DNA from: Opitutia bacterium
GTDB taxonomy: Bacteria; Verrucomicrobiota; Verrucomicrobiia; Opitutales; Opitutaceae
Direction of reading: 5' to 3'
DNA: 64,000 nucleotides
Assembly (NCBI GenBank): GCA_016187945.1
Contig: JACPIT010000006.1
Location: forward strand, 186,001-250,000
The notes beneath the pieces are model-generated. The model saw nothing but the letters and a program-made list of their open reading frames with translations, was not told the origin of the DNA and searched no databases. Of the stretch, positions 1 to 8,793 are shown one piece after another. The position numbers and the translations under genes were made by a program. Position 1 is the stretch's first letter. Each line of letters starts with the position of its first letter.

Positions 1-14
1 CTACCACCGGCTGC

Positions 15-39
15 AAAAAAGCCCGCGTCACCGCGGGCT
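15..39 (-). terminator. Rho-independent terminator of smc
   Basis: On the minus strand an 8-bp GC-rich stem (AGCCCGCG with CGCGGGCT, loop GTGA) is followed directly by six T residues. It lies about 55 bp downstream of the smc stop codon. Confidence 0.85.
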
Positions 40-95
40 CTTGGAACTTGGCACTTGTTACTTGCCACTTGCGCGCCGCCACGGCGGCGCGGCGC

Positions 96-3000
96 TTACG
101 CCTCGACCGGCTTCGGGCGCGCGTTGCGCACGGCGTCGGCGACGGTCGTCGGCAACGCCTCGGCTTCGCCGCTGACCTTGTCGAATTTCATCGAGAGCGT
201 GCGCGACACGCCGCGCTCCTGCATCGTCACGCCGTAGATCGCGTCGGCGGCGGCGATGGTGCTCTTGTTGTGCGTGATGATGATGAACTGCGAGCTGTCC
301 ACGAACTGCTTCAGCAGGTTCGTGAAGCGGTGAATGTTCGACTCGTCGAGCGGCGCGTCGAGTTCGTCGAGCAAGCAGAACGGCGACGGCTTCACCATGT
401 AGAGCGCGAACAGCAGCGCGACCGCCGTGAGCGTCTTCTGACCGCCGGAGAGCAGCGTGATGCCCTTGAGCTTCGTGCCCGGCGGCTGCGCCACGATCTC
501 GATGCCGCTCTCGAGCGGATCCTCAGCCGTGATGAGTTCGATCTCCGCGCGGCCGCCGCCGAACAGGATGTTGAACGTGTAGGCGAAATTTTTGCGGATC
601 TGCTCGAAGGTGACTTTGAACTGCTCGAGCGACGTGTGGTTGATGTCGTCGATGGCTTTGAGCAGCGCGGCCTTGGCGTTCGTGAGGTCGTCGACCTGGT
701 TTTTCAGGAACTCGTAACGCTGTTTCAGCTCCGAGTATTCCTCGATCGCGACGAGATTCACCGCGCCCATCGAGCCGAGGCGCTGACGCAGCGCGTCGAC
801 CTCGCTCTTGATCACGGTCCAATCCGTGTTCTCCATCGCCGCAAAATCGGCCTCCGTCGGCTCGCCCTTTTCCTTCTTCTTTTTGCGACGGGGCTTCGCG
901 GGCTCGGCAGCAGGGGCATCTGCAGCCGCGGGCGCGGCGCCGTCAGGGGCGCCGGCGCCCACCTGCTCGGCGGCGGCGGCTTCAACCGGAGCGGCAGCGG
1001 GCAACGCCTTCGGCAGTCCGGCGTCCTCCGTCTTCGCTCCGCCGTTCTCGTCCTCCTCGTCGAGGTCGAGATCCTTCATGCCCTCGGGCTCGTCGTCGGC
1101 GTGCCAGAGCAGGTGCTTCCAATCGAGCGTCGAGATGTCCGTCTGGAACTCGTGCGTGACTTCGTCGATGAGGAACTGCAGGCGCGCGCGCGTCTCGGCG
1201 ACTTTCACTTCGGTGCGCGACAGCTCGGACATCGACGCTTCGGCCTCAGTGCGGATCGAACTCATGCCGGCTTCGACCGAGTTGATCTCGGATTCGATCG
1301 ACGTGAGTTCGTTGCGGACGGATTCGACGTTCTGCTGGGCGACGGCGAGCGTCGTGGCGATTTCCTCGGCTCGGGCGCGCTGGCCGGCGGACTCGTTCTC
1401 GAGCTGCGAAATCTGCTCGGTCCACGACTCGACCTCGATCTCGCGCTCGTCGTGCAAATCGGCGAGCTGCGCGCGGCGGCGCTCCATCTCGGAGAGGCCG
1501 CGATCGAGCACTTCGACCTTTTGGCGACGCTCGGCGAGTTCGAGGCGGGCCTGCGCGAGGCCTTCCTTCTTGCCGTCGCGCTCGGCGCGCTTGCCGGAAA
1601 TTTCCGCTTCGGTCTGCGCGATCTTCTGCTTCTGCGCCTCGACCTCGCCCTGTGCCTCGGCCAGTTGCGCCTGGGCCTTCGCGTGGCGCGCAAGGGCTTC
1701 CTGGTGATCGCGCTGGAGATTGCCGAGCTCGTTCTGCATGCGCCCGAGGCGATTCGCCGCCTCGTCGTGCGCGCGCTGGGCGTTTTTCTCTTCGCTGTGG
1801 AGCGTCGCGGCCTGCTGCGAGGCGGCGAGCACGTCCTTGCGCTTCTGCTCGAGCGTCTGCTCGGCCTCGTTCAGCGCGGTGTTCAGCTTCTCGATCAGCG
1901 CCTTCTGCTCGTCGTGCGCGGTCTGCTCGGCGACGACGGCCTTGCCCGTCTCGCGCAGATCGACTTCGCGCTGCACGATCGAGTTCGCCGGCTTCTTGTG
2001 ATGGCCGCCGTAAATGAGGCCGCGGCGGTCGACGAGGTCGCCCTTCCGCGTCGCGACCATCAGGAAGCTGAACGCCGGGTTCGCCTTCCAGAATTCGAGA
2101 AACGCCGCGAGGTCGTCCGCCACGTAGCAGGCCGAGAGCAGCGCGGCGGCCGGGTGCGACGGTTCGAGATTCGCGACCGCTTCGCTCGCCAACTTCAATC
2201 CGGCGGGCAAATCGCCCGCCGCGAGCTGCGCGCCGTCCGCCATCGGCACCTGCAGGCATACGCTGCCGATCTGATCGGTTTCGAGCTGCGCGAGAATCTT
2301 CTTCGCCGTGTCGACGTCGGCGACCGAGATCGCCTCGACGGACGAGCCGAGGAGCGCCTCGACGGCCTTCGCGTATTCGGCCCGGACCTCGAGACCTTGC
2401 GTGATCGGGACGAATTTCTGTTCGCCGAAGATCGACGCGAAACGCCCTTGCAAGATCGCCTTCGCGCCCTCGCCGAAGCCTTCCCACTTCTCGTGGAGCT
2501 GCTGGAGCAGCTTCAAGCGCGCGGTCTTCTGCGCGAGATTGCGGTCGATTTCCTGGAGCTTGCGCTGGCCTTCGCGGAACGCCGCGGTCGCCTGCTGCAA
2601 CGCCACCTGCGCGGCCTGCGCCTCGTTGTTCTGACGGCTCTGCTCGACCCGCGCCTCCTCGACGCGCGTGCGCGCCTCGTTCAACGCCTGCGCGGCGGCC
2701 GCGACCGTCTGGCGCACTTCCTCGATGTCGGCGGCGACTTGGTCGTAACGGTGCTGGCTCGTGCGCGCGTCGACTTCGAGCGACGAACTCTCGGTGACGT
2801 GACGCGCGACGGAGCTCTCGAGTTGGAGCAGGTGAAACTTGTCCTGGCCGAGCGCCTGTTCGACGCGCGTGAGTTCGCCTTCGAGGACGGCGAGTTCGCG
2901 GTTGCGCTCCTGGAACACGGCGTCGGAGCTGCCGAGCAGCGAGAGCTGCATCTGCTTGTCCTGCGCGCCGGTGTCGACCTGCGAGGCGAGCTCGCGGATT

Positions 3001-3992
3001 TGCATCTCGAGCTCGGCGAGATCGTCCTTCGCGGAGGCGAGGCGCTCTTCGAGGCCCTGGCGCTTCACGTGCGCCATGTTGGCGGCGTTGTCGGCCTGCT
3101 CGCGCTGCGAACGCAGATCGAAGACCGCTTGCTGCGCGTCCTGCACGCGTTGCATCAGGGCCGAGCGGTGCGCCTTGCGCTCATCGAGGGCGCGCGTGCG
3201 CTCGTCGAGCGTGCTGCGCCGCGTGTCGGCCTCGCCGCGGAGGCCGCTGACGCGACCGTCGAGGTCCGCGAGCGCCGTGGAGAGTTGGCGCCAATGGAAA
3301 TTGCCGTGGGCGAGCGCGAGGTGGCGCAGACGGAAGCTGAGGCGCTTGTAGCGCATCGCCTTCGCGGCCTGGCGGCGCAGCGAGCCGATCTGGCGGGCGA
3401 CTTCGTTGATGACGTCGGAGACGCGCGCGAGATTCTGCTCGGTGAGCGCGAGCTTGCCCATCGCTTCGCGGCGCTGGCTCTTGTATTTCGTGATGCCGGC
3501 GGCCTCCTCGAATACGACGCGGCGCTCTTCGGGCTTCGACGAGAGGATCTGATCGATCTGGCCCTGCGCCATGATTGAGTAGCTGGTCCGGCCAATGCCG
3601 GTATCCATGAAAAGTTTGTGGATGTCCTTCAAGCGGCACGGCTGGCCGTTGAAGTAATACTCGCTCTGCCCGTCGCGGTGGACGCGGCGCGTGATCTCGA
3701 TCTCGTGAAACTCGCTGCCGAGCGCCTTCTCGCATTCGGTGAGCAGCAGCGACACTTCGCAAATCTGCGACGGCTTGCGCGTGTCCGCGCCCTCGAAAAT
3801 CACGTCCTGCATCTTGCCGCCGCGGAGCGCCTTCGCGCTCTGCTCGCCGAGCACCCAGCGGATCGAGTCGGCGATGTTCGATTTTCCGCAGCCGTTCGGG
3901 CCGACGATCGCCGTGACACCGGGCTGGAAATTCAGGGTCGTCTGGTCGGCAAAACTTTTGAACCCGTGGAGCTTGAGGGCGCGTAGATGCAT
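96..3992 (-). CDS. smc: Chromosome segregation protein SMC
   Basis: Structural maintenance of chromosomes ATPase of 1298 residues; homodimeric SMC with ScpAB organises and segregates the nucleoid. The start MHLRALKLHGFKSF is the classical SMC N-terminus, so the 450-codon open extension upstream is not used. Walker A GPNGCGKS is at residues 31-38; two long heptad-rich coiled-coil arms flank a central hinge (around residues 520-660); the C-terminal head carries the signature LLSGGQKTL near 1178 and Walker B LLDELDAPLD near 1205. Bacterial SMCs are usually 1150-1200 residues; the excess is an Ala/Pro/Glu-rich, Lys-tailed insert at about 970-1046 that breaks the distal coil close to the head. scpA and scpB are not in the window. 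The divergent neighbour starts about 220 bp away. Confidence 0.97.
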   Translation of the reverse strand: MHLRALKLHGFKSFADQTTLNFQPGVTAIVGPNGCGKSNIADSIRWVLGEQSAKALRGGKMQDVIFEGADTRKPSQICEVSLLLTECEKALGSEFHEIEITRRVHRDGQSEYYFNGQPCRLKDIHKLFMDTGIGRTSYSIMAQGQIDQILSSKPEERRVVFEEAAGITKYKSQRREAMGKLALTEQNLARVSDVINEVARQIGSLRRQAAKAMRYKRLSFRLRHLALAHGNFHWRQLSTALADLDGRVSGLRGEADTRRSTLDERTRALDERKAHRSALMQRVQDAQQAVFDLRSQREQADNAANMAHVKRQGLEERLASAKDDLAELEMQIRELASQVDTGAQDKQMQLSLLGSSDAVFQERNRELAVLEGELTRVEQALGQDKFHLLQLESSVARHVTESSSLEVDARTSQHRYDQVAADIEEVRQTVAAAAQALNEARTRVEEARVEQSRQNNEAQAAQVALQQATAAFREGQRKLQEIDRNLAQKTARLKLLQQLHEKWEGFGEGAKAILQGRFASIFGEQKFVPITQGLEVRAEYAKAVEALLGSSVEAISVADVDTAKKILAQLETDQIGSVCLQVPMADGAQLAAGDLPAGLKLASEAVANLEPSHPAAALLSACYVADDLAAFLEFWKANPAFSFLMVATRKGDLVDRRGLIYGGHHKKPANSIVQREVDLRETGKAVVAEQTAHDEQKALIEKLNTALNEAEQTLEQKRKDVLAASQQAATLHSEEKNAQRAHDEAANRLGRMQNELGNLQRDHQEALARHAKAQAQLAEAQGEVEAQKQKIAQTEAEISGKRAERDGKKEGLAQARLELAERRQKVEVLDRGLSEMERRRAQLADLHDEREIEVESWTEQISQLENESAGQRARAEEIATTLAVAQQNVESVRNELTSIESEINSVEAGMSSIRTEAEASMSELSRTEVKVAETRARLQFLIDEVTHEFQTDISTLDWKHLLWHADDEPEGMKDLDLDEEDENGGAKTEDAGLPKALPAAAPVEAAAAEQVGAGAPDGAAPAAADAPAAEPAKPRRKKKKEKGEPTEADFAAMENTDWTVIKSEVDALRQRLGSMGAVNLVAIEEYSELKQRYEFLKNQVDDLTNAKAALLKAIDDINHTSLEQFKVTFEQIRKNFAYTFNILFGGGRAEIELITAEDPLESGIEIVAQPPGTKLKGITLLSGGQKTLTAVALLFALYMVKPSPFCLLDELDAPLDESNIHRFTNLLKQFVDSSQFIIITHNKSTIAAADAIYGVTMQERGVSRTLSMKFDKVSGEAEALPTTVADAVRNARPKPVEA

Positions 3993-4211
3993 TGAGCGGA
4001 AAGCGAAAAACTGAGGGGCCGCCATTCCGCTCGGCAACGGAAAAAACACCGCGGGCCGGAGAAGATATTCACACAGATTTGCCTCGCGTTTTTGCACGGC
4101 GTTCGCTCGACCGCAGCGAGCCGAAGCGGAGATCGACACGCAGATTCGCTTGGAAAAACTGCAACCAATCGCCGCGGCGCGCGTCAGTTGCCGCGAACGA
4201 CTTCTCTTCCC

Positions 4212-5912
4212 TTGCCTCTTTCTCGCGCTCCCACCCCTTCGTCCCGCGTTTTCGCGCGTTCCTCCCTGCTCGCTCTCGGCGCCCTGTGCGCCGCCGCCAT
4301 CGGCATCCGCGCGTGGCTGCAATTCGGCACGCCGCTCGCCCCGGGGATGAACGGCGCCTACTATTTCGTCCAAGCCCGCGCGCTGCTCGACAACGGCCGG
4401 CTCGGCATCCCCGACTTGCCGCTGACGTTCTGGCTCCACGCCGGACTCGCGCGCGTCGTCGCGACTTTGCCCGGCTGGCCGCAGGACGACGCGATCGTCT
4501 TCGCCGTGAAGCTCGCCGACTCCGTGCTGCCGCCACTGGCCGCGCTGCCGATCGCGTGGCTCGGCGCGAGCTGGCAACGAGAAGCAGGACGCCCGTCGCT
4601 CGTCGCGACGCTCGTGCCGGCTGCGCTCGTCTGCGCCAGCGCGGCGCCGCTGTCGATGGTCGGCGATTTTCAGAAAAACTCGCTGGCGCTCGTCTGGCTC
4701 GCCGCGACGGCGTGGGCCGCGCACCGCTTTCTCGCGGCGCCGAATCTCGCGCGCGCCGCGGCGGTCGTAGCGTGCGTCGCCCTGCTCGGCCTCACTCACG
4801 TCGGCGTGCTCGGCGCCGCGCTCGTCTTTCTCGGCGTGCTCGCCGTCGTAGCGACGGCGACCGCCGCGCCCGAAATGCGAAAACACGTCCTGCGCGTCGC
4901 CCTCATCGGCTGCCTCGCTCTCGGCGCGGCGGCAGCGGTCACGTATCGCTATGACCCCGCCCGCGTGCAACGGCTCTGGCGCGCGTTCGCCGAGCCGTCG
5001 TCGGTCGTCGGCAACGTCGACCATCCGCGCGGAGCGTTCGGTCCCAGCGGGCCGCCGATGGGACCGCCCCCCGGATTTGCGCCGGACGGTTCGCCCTCCG
5101 ATCCAGCGACACTCTACCATCGCGGTCCGCCGGCCGGCTTCGGCCCCCCCGGAGCACCAGGGAATCGCGGCGCGATGCGCGTGCTGCCGCGCGTATTTTT
5201 CCTCGGCGTCGGGCTTGGCGCGATCGCTCTCGTGCTCGTGCGACGCCGGCGACTGCTCGCGGCAGATTTTGCCGTTGCGATCGCCGCGGCAGTCGGCGCC
5301 GCCGTGCTGGGCGGCGGTTTTTTCGACGAACAGAAATCGCAACGCCTCATGTTGATCGCCGTCGTGCCGGCGGCGATCGCCGCGTCGTTTCTACTCGCGC
5401 AAATCCGGCGGACTTTCCCGCGCGTGCTGGTCGGCGCGGTCGTCTTCATCTGCGCCGTGACGAGTGGCGCGCTCTACGCCGCCCGCGGCGGACGCCAGAT
5501 CATCACGTTGGCTCAACGCGACGAGTTGCGCTCACTGGCTCCGTTGATCGCCTCGCCCGAGCGAACGCTGATCGTGGCGCACCACGGCCTCGAGTGGTGG
5601 ACGGCGTGGACGCTTCGCACGCACATCGCGCAACCGACCGCGGTGAGCCGCGAGGACTGGCAGCGCTACGAGCACGTCTATTACCTCACCGAGAAATCCG
5701 GCATGCCGCGCCGGCGCGGCGGCGGCGGCGAAGATCGCTTCGTTGCACCGCCGCCGTTTGGTCCGCCGGGAATGGGACCGGAAAACGCCGTGCCCGACGA
5801 CGCCGTCGTCGTTCATGATGGACCGCTCTACACCTTGGCGCGCGTCGACGAAGCGCCCGACGGCCAGCCGAGCGACGCCGAGGTGCAGGCGCAGCGTTTG
5901 AAGCGCCAGTGA
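4212..5912 (+). CDS. Polytopic membrane protein, possible GT-C type glycosyltransferase
   Basis: About 566 residues with roughly ten hydrophobic segments, the first directly after the N-terminus. The motif after TM1 (G-x-x-G-A-Y-Y-F-V-Q-A-R with a following D-N-G) resembles the first periplasmic loop of GT-C enzymes such as the PMT/ArnT group, but I see no diagnostic catalytic acidic pair, so the function is open. A Gly/Pro-rich loop (around residues 275-315) and a second one near residue 500 are unusual low-complexity insertions between membrane segments. Only TTG starts are available in the 5' part: 4092 and 4212 are both possible, and 4212 puts TM1 near the N-terminus. Divergent from smc. 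Confidence 0.75.
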   Translation: MPLSRAPTPSSRVFARSSLLALGALCAAAIGIRAWLQFGTPLAPGMNGAYYFVQARALLDNGRLGIPDLPLTFWLHAGLARVVATLPGWPQDDAIVFAVKLADSVLPPLAALPIAWLGASWQREAGRPSLVATLVPAALVCASAAPLSMVGDFQKNSLALVWLAATAWAAHRFLAAPNLARAAAVVACVALLGLTHVGVLGAALVFLGVLAVVATATAAPEMRKHVLRVALIGCLALGAAAAVTYRYDPARVQRLWRAFAEPSSVVGNVDHPRGAFGPSGPPMGPPPGFAPDGSPSDPATLYHRGPPAGFGPPGAPGNRGAMRVLPRVFFLGVGLGAIALVLVRRRRLLAADFAVAIAAAVGAAVLGGGFFDEQKSQRLMLIAVVPAAIAASFLLAQIRRTFPRVLVGAVVFICAVTSGALYAARGGRQIITLAQRDELRSLAPLIASPERTLIVAHHGLEWWTAWTLRTHIAQPTAVSREDWQRYEHVYYLTEKSGMPRRRGGGGEDRFVAPPPFGPPGMGPENAVPDDAVVVHDGPLYTLARVDEAPDGQPSDAEVQAQRLKRQ

Positions 5913-5996
5913 TAGGGAACGCGCCAGACCGTTAATCCCGACTACTGTCGGGCCCGCTCGCTTGCACGCGCGGCGAACGCGCGTTTGCTCTCCGCC

Positions 5997-7448
5997 GTGA
6001 ACAACGCCGCCGCCGCCACGAGTTCGCTCGCCGAAACCAAACGGTTTCTTCCGTGGATCGTCGCCACGGCGCTGTTCATGGAAAATCTCGACGCGACGAT
6101 CCTCAACACCGCCGTGCCGACGATGTCGGCGAGCCTGCACGTCGCGCCGCTCAGCCTGAAATCCGTCCTCACGAGCTACACGCTGTGTCTGGCGGTTTTC
6201 ATTCCGATCAGCGGCTGGATGGCGGACCGCTTCGGCACGTGCCGCGTGTTCACGTGGGCCGTGTGGTGTTTTTCGCTCGGCTCGCTGCTGTGCGGTCTGG
6301 CGGTGAACATCCCAATGCTCGTCGCCGCGCGCGTGCTGCAAGGCATCGGCGGCGCGATGATGACGCCCGTCGGACGCATCGCGCTCGTCCGCACGTTCCC
6401 GAAATCGGAAATGATGGCGGCGATGAACTTCGTCGTCATCCCGGCGCTCATCGGGCCGCTGCTCGGACCGTTCGTCGGCGGTCTCATCGTGCACTGGCTG
6501 CCTTGGCGCACGATTTTCTTTCTCAACCTGCCGTTCGGCCTGATGGGGCTGTGGCTCGTGAAGCGTCACATGCCCGACTTCCGCAATCCTGACGTCTCGT
6601 CGCTCGACCGCACCGGATTTCTGCTCTTCGGCAGCGGCATCGCGCTGCTTTCGTATGTGCTCGAAGTGTTCGGCGAGCACTCGATGCAGACCGGCTCGAT
6701 CCTGTTCATGCTCGCGGTGGCCGTCGTGTTGCTCGGCGGCTACGGCCTGCACGAGAGCCGCGAGCCGCACCCGGTGCTCGAGCTCGCGCTGTTCAAGACG
6801 CGCACGTTCAACGTCGCCGTGCTCGGCGGCATCATCACGCGCCTCGGCGTCGGCGGCATGCCGTTCCTGCTGCCGCTGCTCTACCAACTCGGTCTCGGCT
6901 ACGCGCCGTGGCAAGCCGGCCTGCTCACGATGCCGCAAGCCTTCGCCGCGATCCTGATGAAGATGATCAGTCAACGCATCCTCGGCCGCTTCGGCCACCG
7001 CCAGGTGCTCATCGCCAACACCGTCCTCTTCGGCGTCACGATGATGGTGTTCTCCCAGGTCACCGGAAACACCCCGGTCTGGGCGATCCTGGCGCTCGCG
7101 TTCACGCAGGGATTTTTCTCCGCGCTGCAATTCACGAGCATGAACTCGCTCGTTTACGCCGACATTCCGGACCGCGAAGCCTCGATGGCCACGAGCATCG
7201 CGAGCACGGCGCAGATGATGGCGCTCTCCTTCGGCGTCGCGATCGCCTCGCTCTGCGCGGCCTGGTTTCTCGGCGACACGCCGCAATCCGACCGCACGCT
7301 GCTCATCCCGGCGCTGCACAAATCCTTCCTCGTGCTCGGCAGTCTGACGGTGATCTCGTCCACGATGTTCTGGCGCCTGCACCCCGACGACGGCAACAAT
7401 GTCAGCAACCGCCCGCGCGCGGGCGAAGACGAAGCGGTGGCCGCGTGA
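5997..7448 (+). CDS. DHA2-family MFS drug exporter (EmrB/QacA type)
   Basis: Major facilitator protein of about 483 residues with 14 predicted membrane spans, which is the DHA2 (EmrB/QacA) layout; these are inner-membrane proton antiporters exporting hydrophobic compounds. The TM1 acidic motif ENLDATILNTAVP is the DHA2 motif D1, the loop 2-3 motif GWMADRFGTCRVF is the MFS A motif, and the motif-C-like stretch around GPLLGPFVGG follows in TM5. No EmrA-type adaptor or regulator is adjacent. The GTG at 5997 (VNN) is preferred over a TTG four codons upstream. A small hairpin (CCCGAC/GTCGGG) lies in the 80-bp gap before it. Confidence 0.93.
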   Translation: MNNAAAATSSLAETKRFLPWIVATALFMENLDATILNTAVPTMSASLHVAPLSLKSVLTSYTLCLAVFIPISGWMADRFGTCRVFTWAVWCFSLGSLLCGLAVNIPMLVAARVLQGIGGAMMTPVGRIALVRTFPKSEMMAAMNFVVIPALIGPLLGPFVGGLIVHWLPWRTIFFLNLPFGLMGLWLVKRHMPDFRNPDVSSLDRTGFLLFGSGIALLSYVLEVFGEHSMQTGSILFMLAVAVVLLGGYGLHESREPHPVLELALFKTRTFNVAVLGGIITRLGVGGMPFLLPLLYQLGLGYAPWQAGLLTMPQAFAAILMKMISQRILGRFGHRQVLIANTVLFGVTMMVFSQVTGNTPVWAILALAFTQGFFSALQFTSMNSLVYADIPDREASMATSIASTAQMMALSFGVAIASLCAAWFLGDTPQSDRTLLIPALHKSFLVLGSLTVISSTMFWRLHPDDGNNVSNRPRAGEDEAVAA

Positions 7449-7457
7449 GGGCGAAAA

Positions 7458-7538
7458 CGCCAAACGTCCAAAGCTCCAAATCTCAAAACTGTGCGCGGCG
7501 AGGAAGCTGACTTTGGCGTTTGGACCTTTGGCGTTTGT
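7458..7538. repeat. Inverted low-complexity repeat (CCAAACGTCCAAAG type)
   Basis: The left arm is built of short words (CCAAACGTCCAAAGC) and the right arm is its inverted counterpart (TTTGGCGTTTGGACC), separated by about 30 bp. It fills the convergent gap between the MFS gene and the acetyltransferase. Confidence 0.75.
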
Positions 7539-7563
7539 GATTTCCCGCCAACTGCGACGGCGC

Positions 7564-7998
7564 TCAGTCCTTCTCAAGTCGCTTCCCCATGCTGATCACG
7601 TTATCGACCGCGAAACCGATCCGCTCGTAGAACGCGATCGCGACTCGGTTGTCGGCGCGCACCTGCAAATTGATCTTCGGGCAACCGGCCGCGCGCAGCC
7701 GCGCTTCCGCTTCGTCCATCAAGCGCCGCCCGAGTCCGCCACGTTGGAGCGACGGCGCGACGCCGAGGTAATTGATCCAGCCGCGGTGCCCTTCGTAGCC
7801 CGCCATTACGGCGCCGACAATCTCGCCGCCGCGCTCCGCGACCAGAAACCACTCGGGATTCACCTTCAATTTCCGGGCGATGTCCTTGCGCGGATCGTTC
7901 TGCGGCCGCGTGAGCCCGCACTCGCGCCAGAGCGCGATAACCGCAGCTTCATCAGTAGGAGCGTAAGGGCGAATGGTGGCGGAGCGTGAATCGGACAT
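7564..7998 (-). CDS. ypeA: GNAT-family N-acetyltransferase, YpeA type
   Basis: A 144-residue single-domain GNAT. The N-terminal ALWRECGLTRPQNDPRKDI, the central YEGHRGWINYLGV and the C-terminal YERIGF and SMGKRLEKD match the layout of E. coli YpeA almost block for block. The acetyl-CoA-binding loop is Q-R-G-G-L-G-R-R. GNATs transfer acetyl from acetyl-CoA to an amine; the YpeA substrate is not established. ATG start; length equals the family norm (about 141). A long inverted repeat lies just downstream and two REPIN-like elements lie upstream, so it appears to be a single-gene unit. Confidence 0.92.
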   Translation of the reverse strand: MSDSRSATIRPYAPTDEAAVIALWRECGLTRPQNDPRKDIARKLKVNPEWFLVAERGGEIVGAVMAGYEGHRGWINYLGVAPSLQRGGLGRRLMDEAEARLRAAGCPKINLQVRADNRVAIAFYERIGFAVDNVISMGKRLEKD

Positions 7999-8058
7999 GT
8001 TTTTTGACCACGGATTGCACGGATTGCACGGATGAAGGCAAGCGACGGGATGCCGACC

Positions 8059-8150
8059 GTAGGGCCGGCTTCAGCCGGCCCATCTGCGGCAACGTTCGGC
8101 ATCCATGGCCGCGAGCGAAGACGCCACTGGCCCGGCTGAAGCCGGACCTT
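8059..8150. repeat. REPIN-like element, CCGGCTTCAGCCGG family
   Basis: The left arm begins GTAGGGCCGGCTTCAGCC and the right arm is its inverted copy (GGCTGAAGCCGG), with about 46 bp between. Each arm is itself palindromic. The terminal CTAC has decayed to CTTC. A short tandem run (CACGGATTG repeated) lies just to its left. Confidence 0.85.
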
Positions 8151-8170
8151 CCGTTTTCCTCGCGAGCAAA

Positions 8171-8265
8171 GTAGCGCCGGTCTCCGACCGGCGAAGTTGA
8201 AGTCCCTGCCGCGAACCCCAAGCGCGAGCGCGGCTGCATTCCGGCCAGTCACAGACTGGCCCTAC
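8171..8265. repeat. REPIN-like element, CCGGTCTCCGACCGG family
   Basis: It begins GTAGCGCCGGTC and ends GACTGGCCCTAC; both arms are self-complementary. The two arms differ at several positions (CGGTC versus CCAGTC), so they may derive from different family members. Confidence 0.85.
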
Positions 8266-8292
8266 CCCAAGGCGCCTACTGCCGAGCGCGAC

Positions 8293-8793
8293 CTATTCCT
8301 TTCGTTTCTGCTCCGCGATTGCAGCATCCAAAAACCGCCGTGCCCGTCGCTGATAGAATCCCGAGAGTGATATCGCCATCGCGAGCAGTGCGAGCATCGC
8401 TCCACCGACCGCCGGGCGCGACGTCATGACAAATCCGTCGCGAGTGACGATTCCAAGCCACGCGGCACCGCAGACCACGGAAGCGAACAATGCCGGAAAA
8501 AAATACCATCCGCTCGGCTTGCGGCCTCGCTTGGTCACGCAGTTCCACCATGAGATCGCTTTCAATTTTCCGCCTTCACGTCTTCCGACCACCACGACGT
8601 AGTCACCCGCATGAACGAGGAACGCGCCGTCTTTCGACCGAACGTTCACCACCGTATCGTGAATTGTGAACTCTACTTCGCTGATCGACGACGGTGCTCC
8701 GAAAATTTCAGAGAGGATGCGCGTCGAGATGCACTCCGCGCGGCCGCGCAGGACGGTGAGTCCTCTACCGCTGGCCTGGCTCTTCTCCGTCAC
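8293..8793 (-). CDS. Small membrane protein coupled to the FAD oxidase
   Basis: A 166-residue protein in two parts: a soluble N-terminal half (about residues 1-85) rich in beta-strand patterns (FTIHDTVVNVRSKDG, GDYVVVVGRR) that looks like a small OB-type barrel, and two hydrophobic spans (about 95-150) followed by a basic tail. No family is recognised. Its GTG start overlaps the TGA of the upstream oxidase gene in a GTGA tetranucleotide (8790-8793), strong evidence for translational coupling. It may anchor or assist the oxidase at the membrane, but that is inference from position only. Confidence 0.72.
   Translation of the reverse strand: MTEKSQASGRGLTVLRGRAECISTRILSEIFGAPSSISEVEFTIHDTVVNVRSKDGAFLVHAGDYVVVVGRREGGKLKAISWWNCVTKRGRKPSGWYFFPALFASVVCGAAWLGIVTRDGFVMTSRPAVGGAMLALLAMAISLSGFYQRRARRFLDAAIAEQKRKE

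Noticed and set aside
48-3578. 1176-codon plus-strand ORF over smc
   Set aside because: Antisense shadow of smc; composition is dominated by Arg, Leu and Ala-rich runs with no fold signatures.
5532-7577. Long minus-strand ORF over the MFS gene
   Set aside because: Shadow; very His/Glu/Arg-rich and without any recognisable domain.
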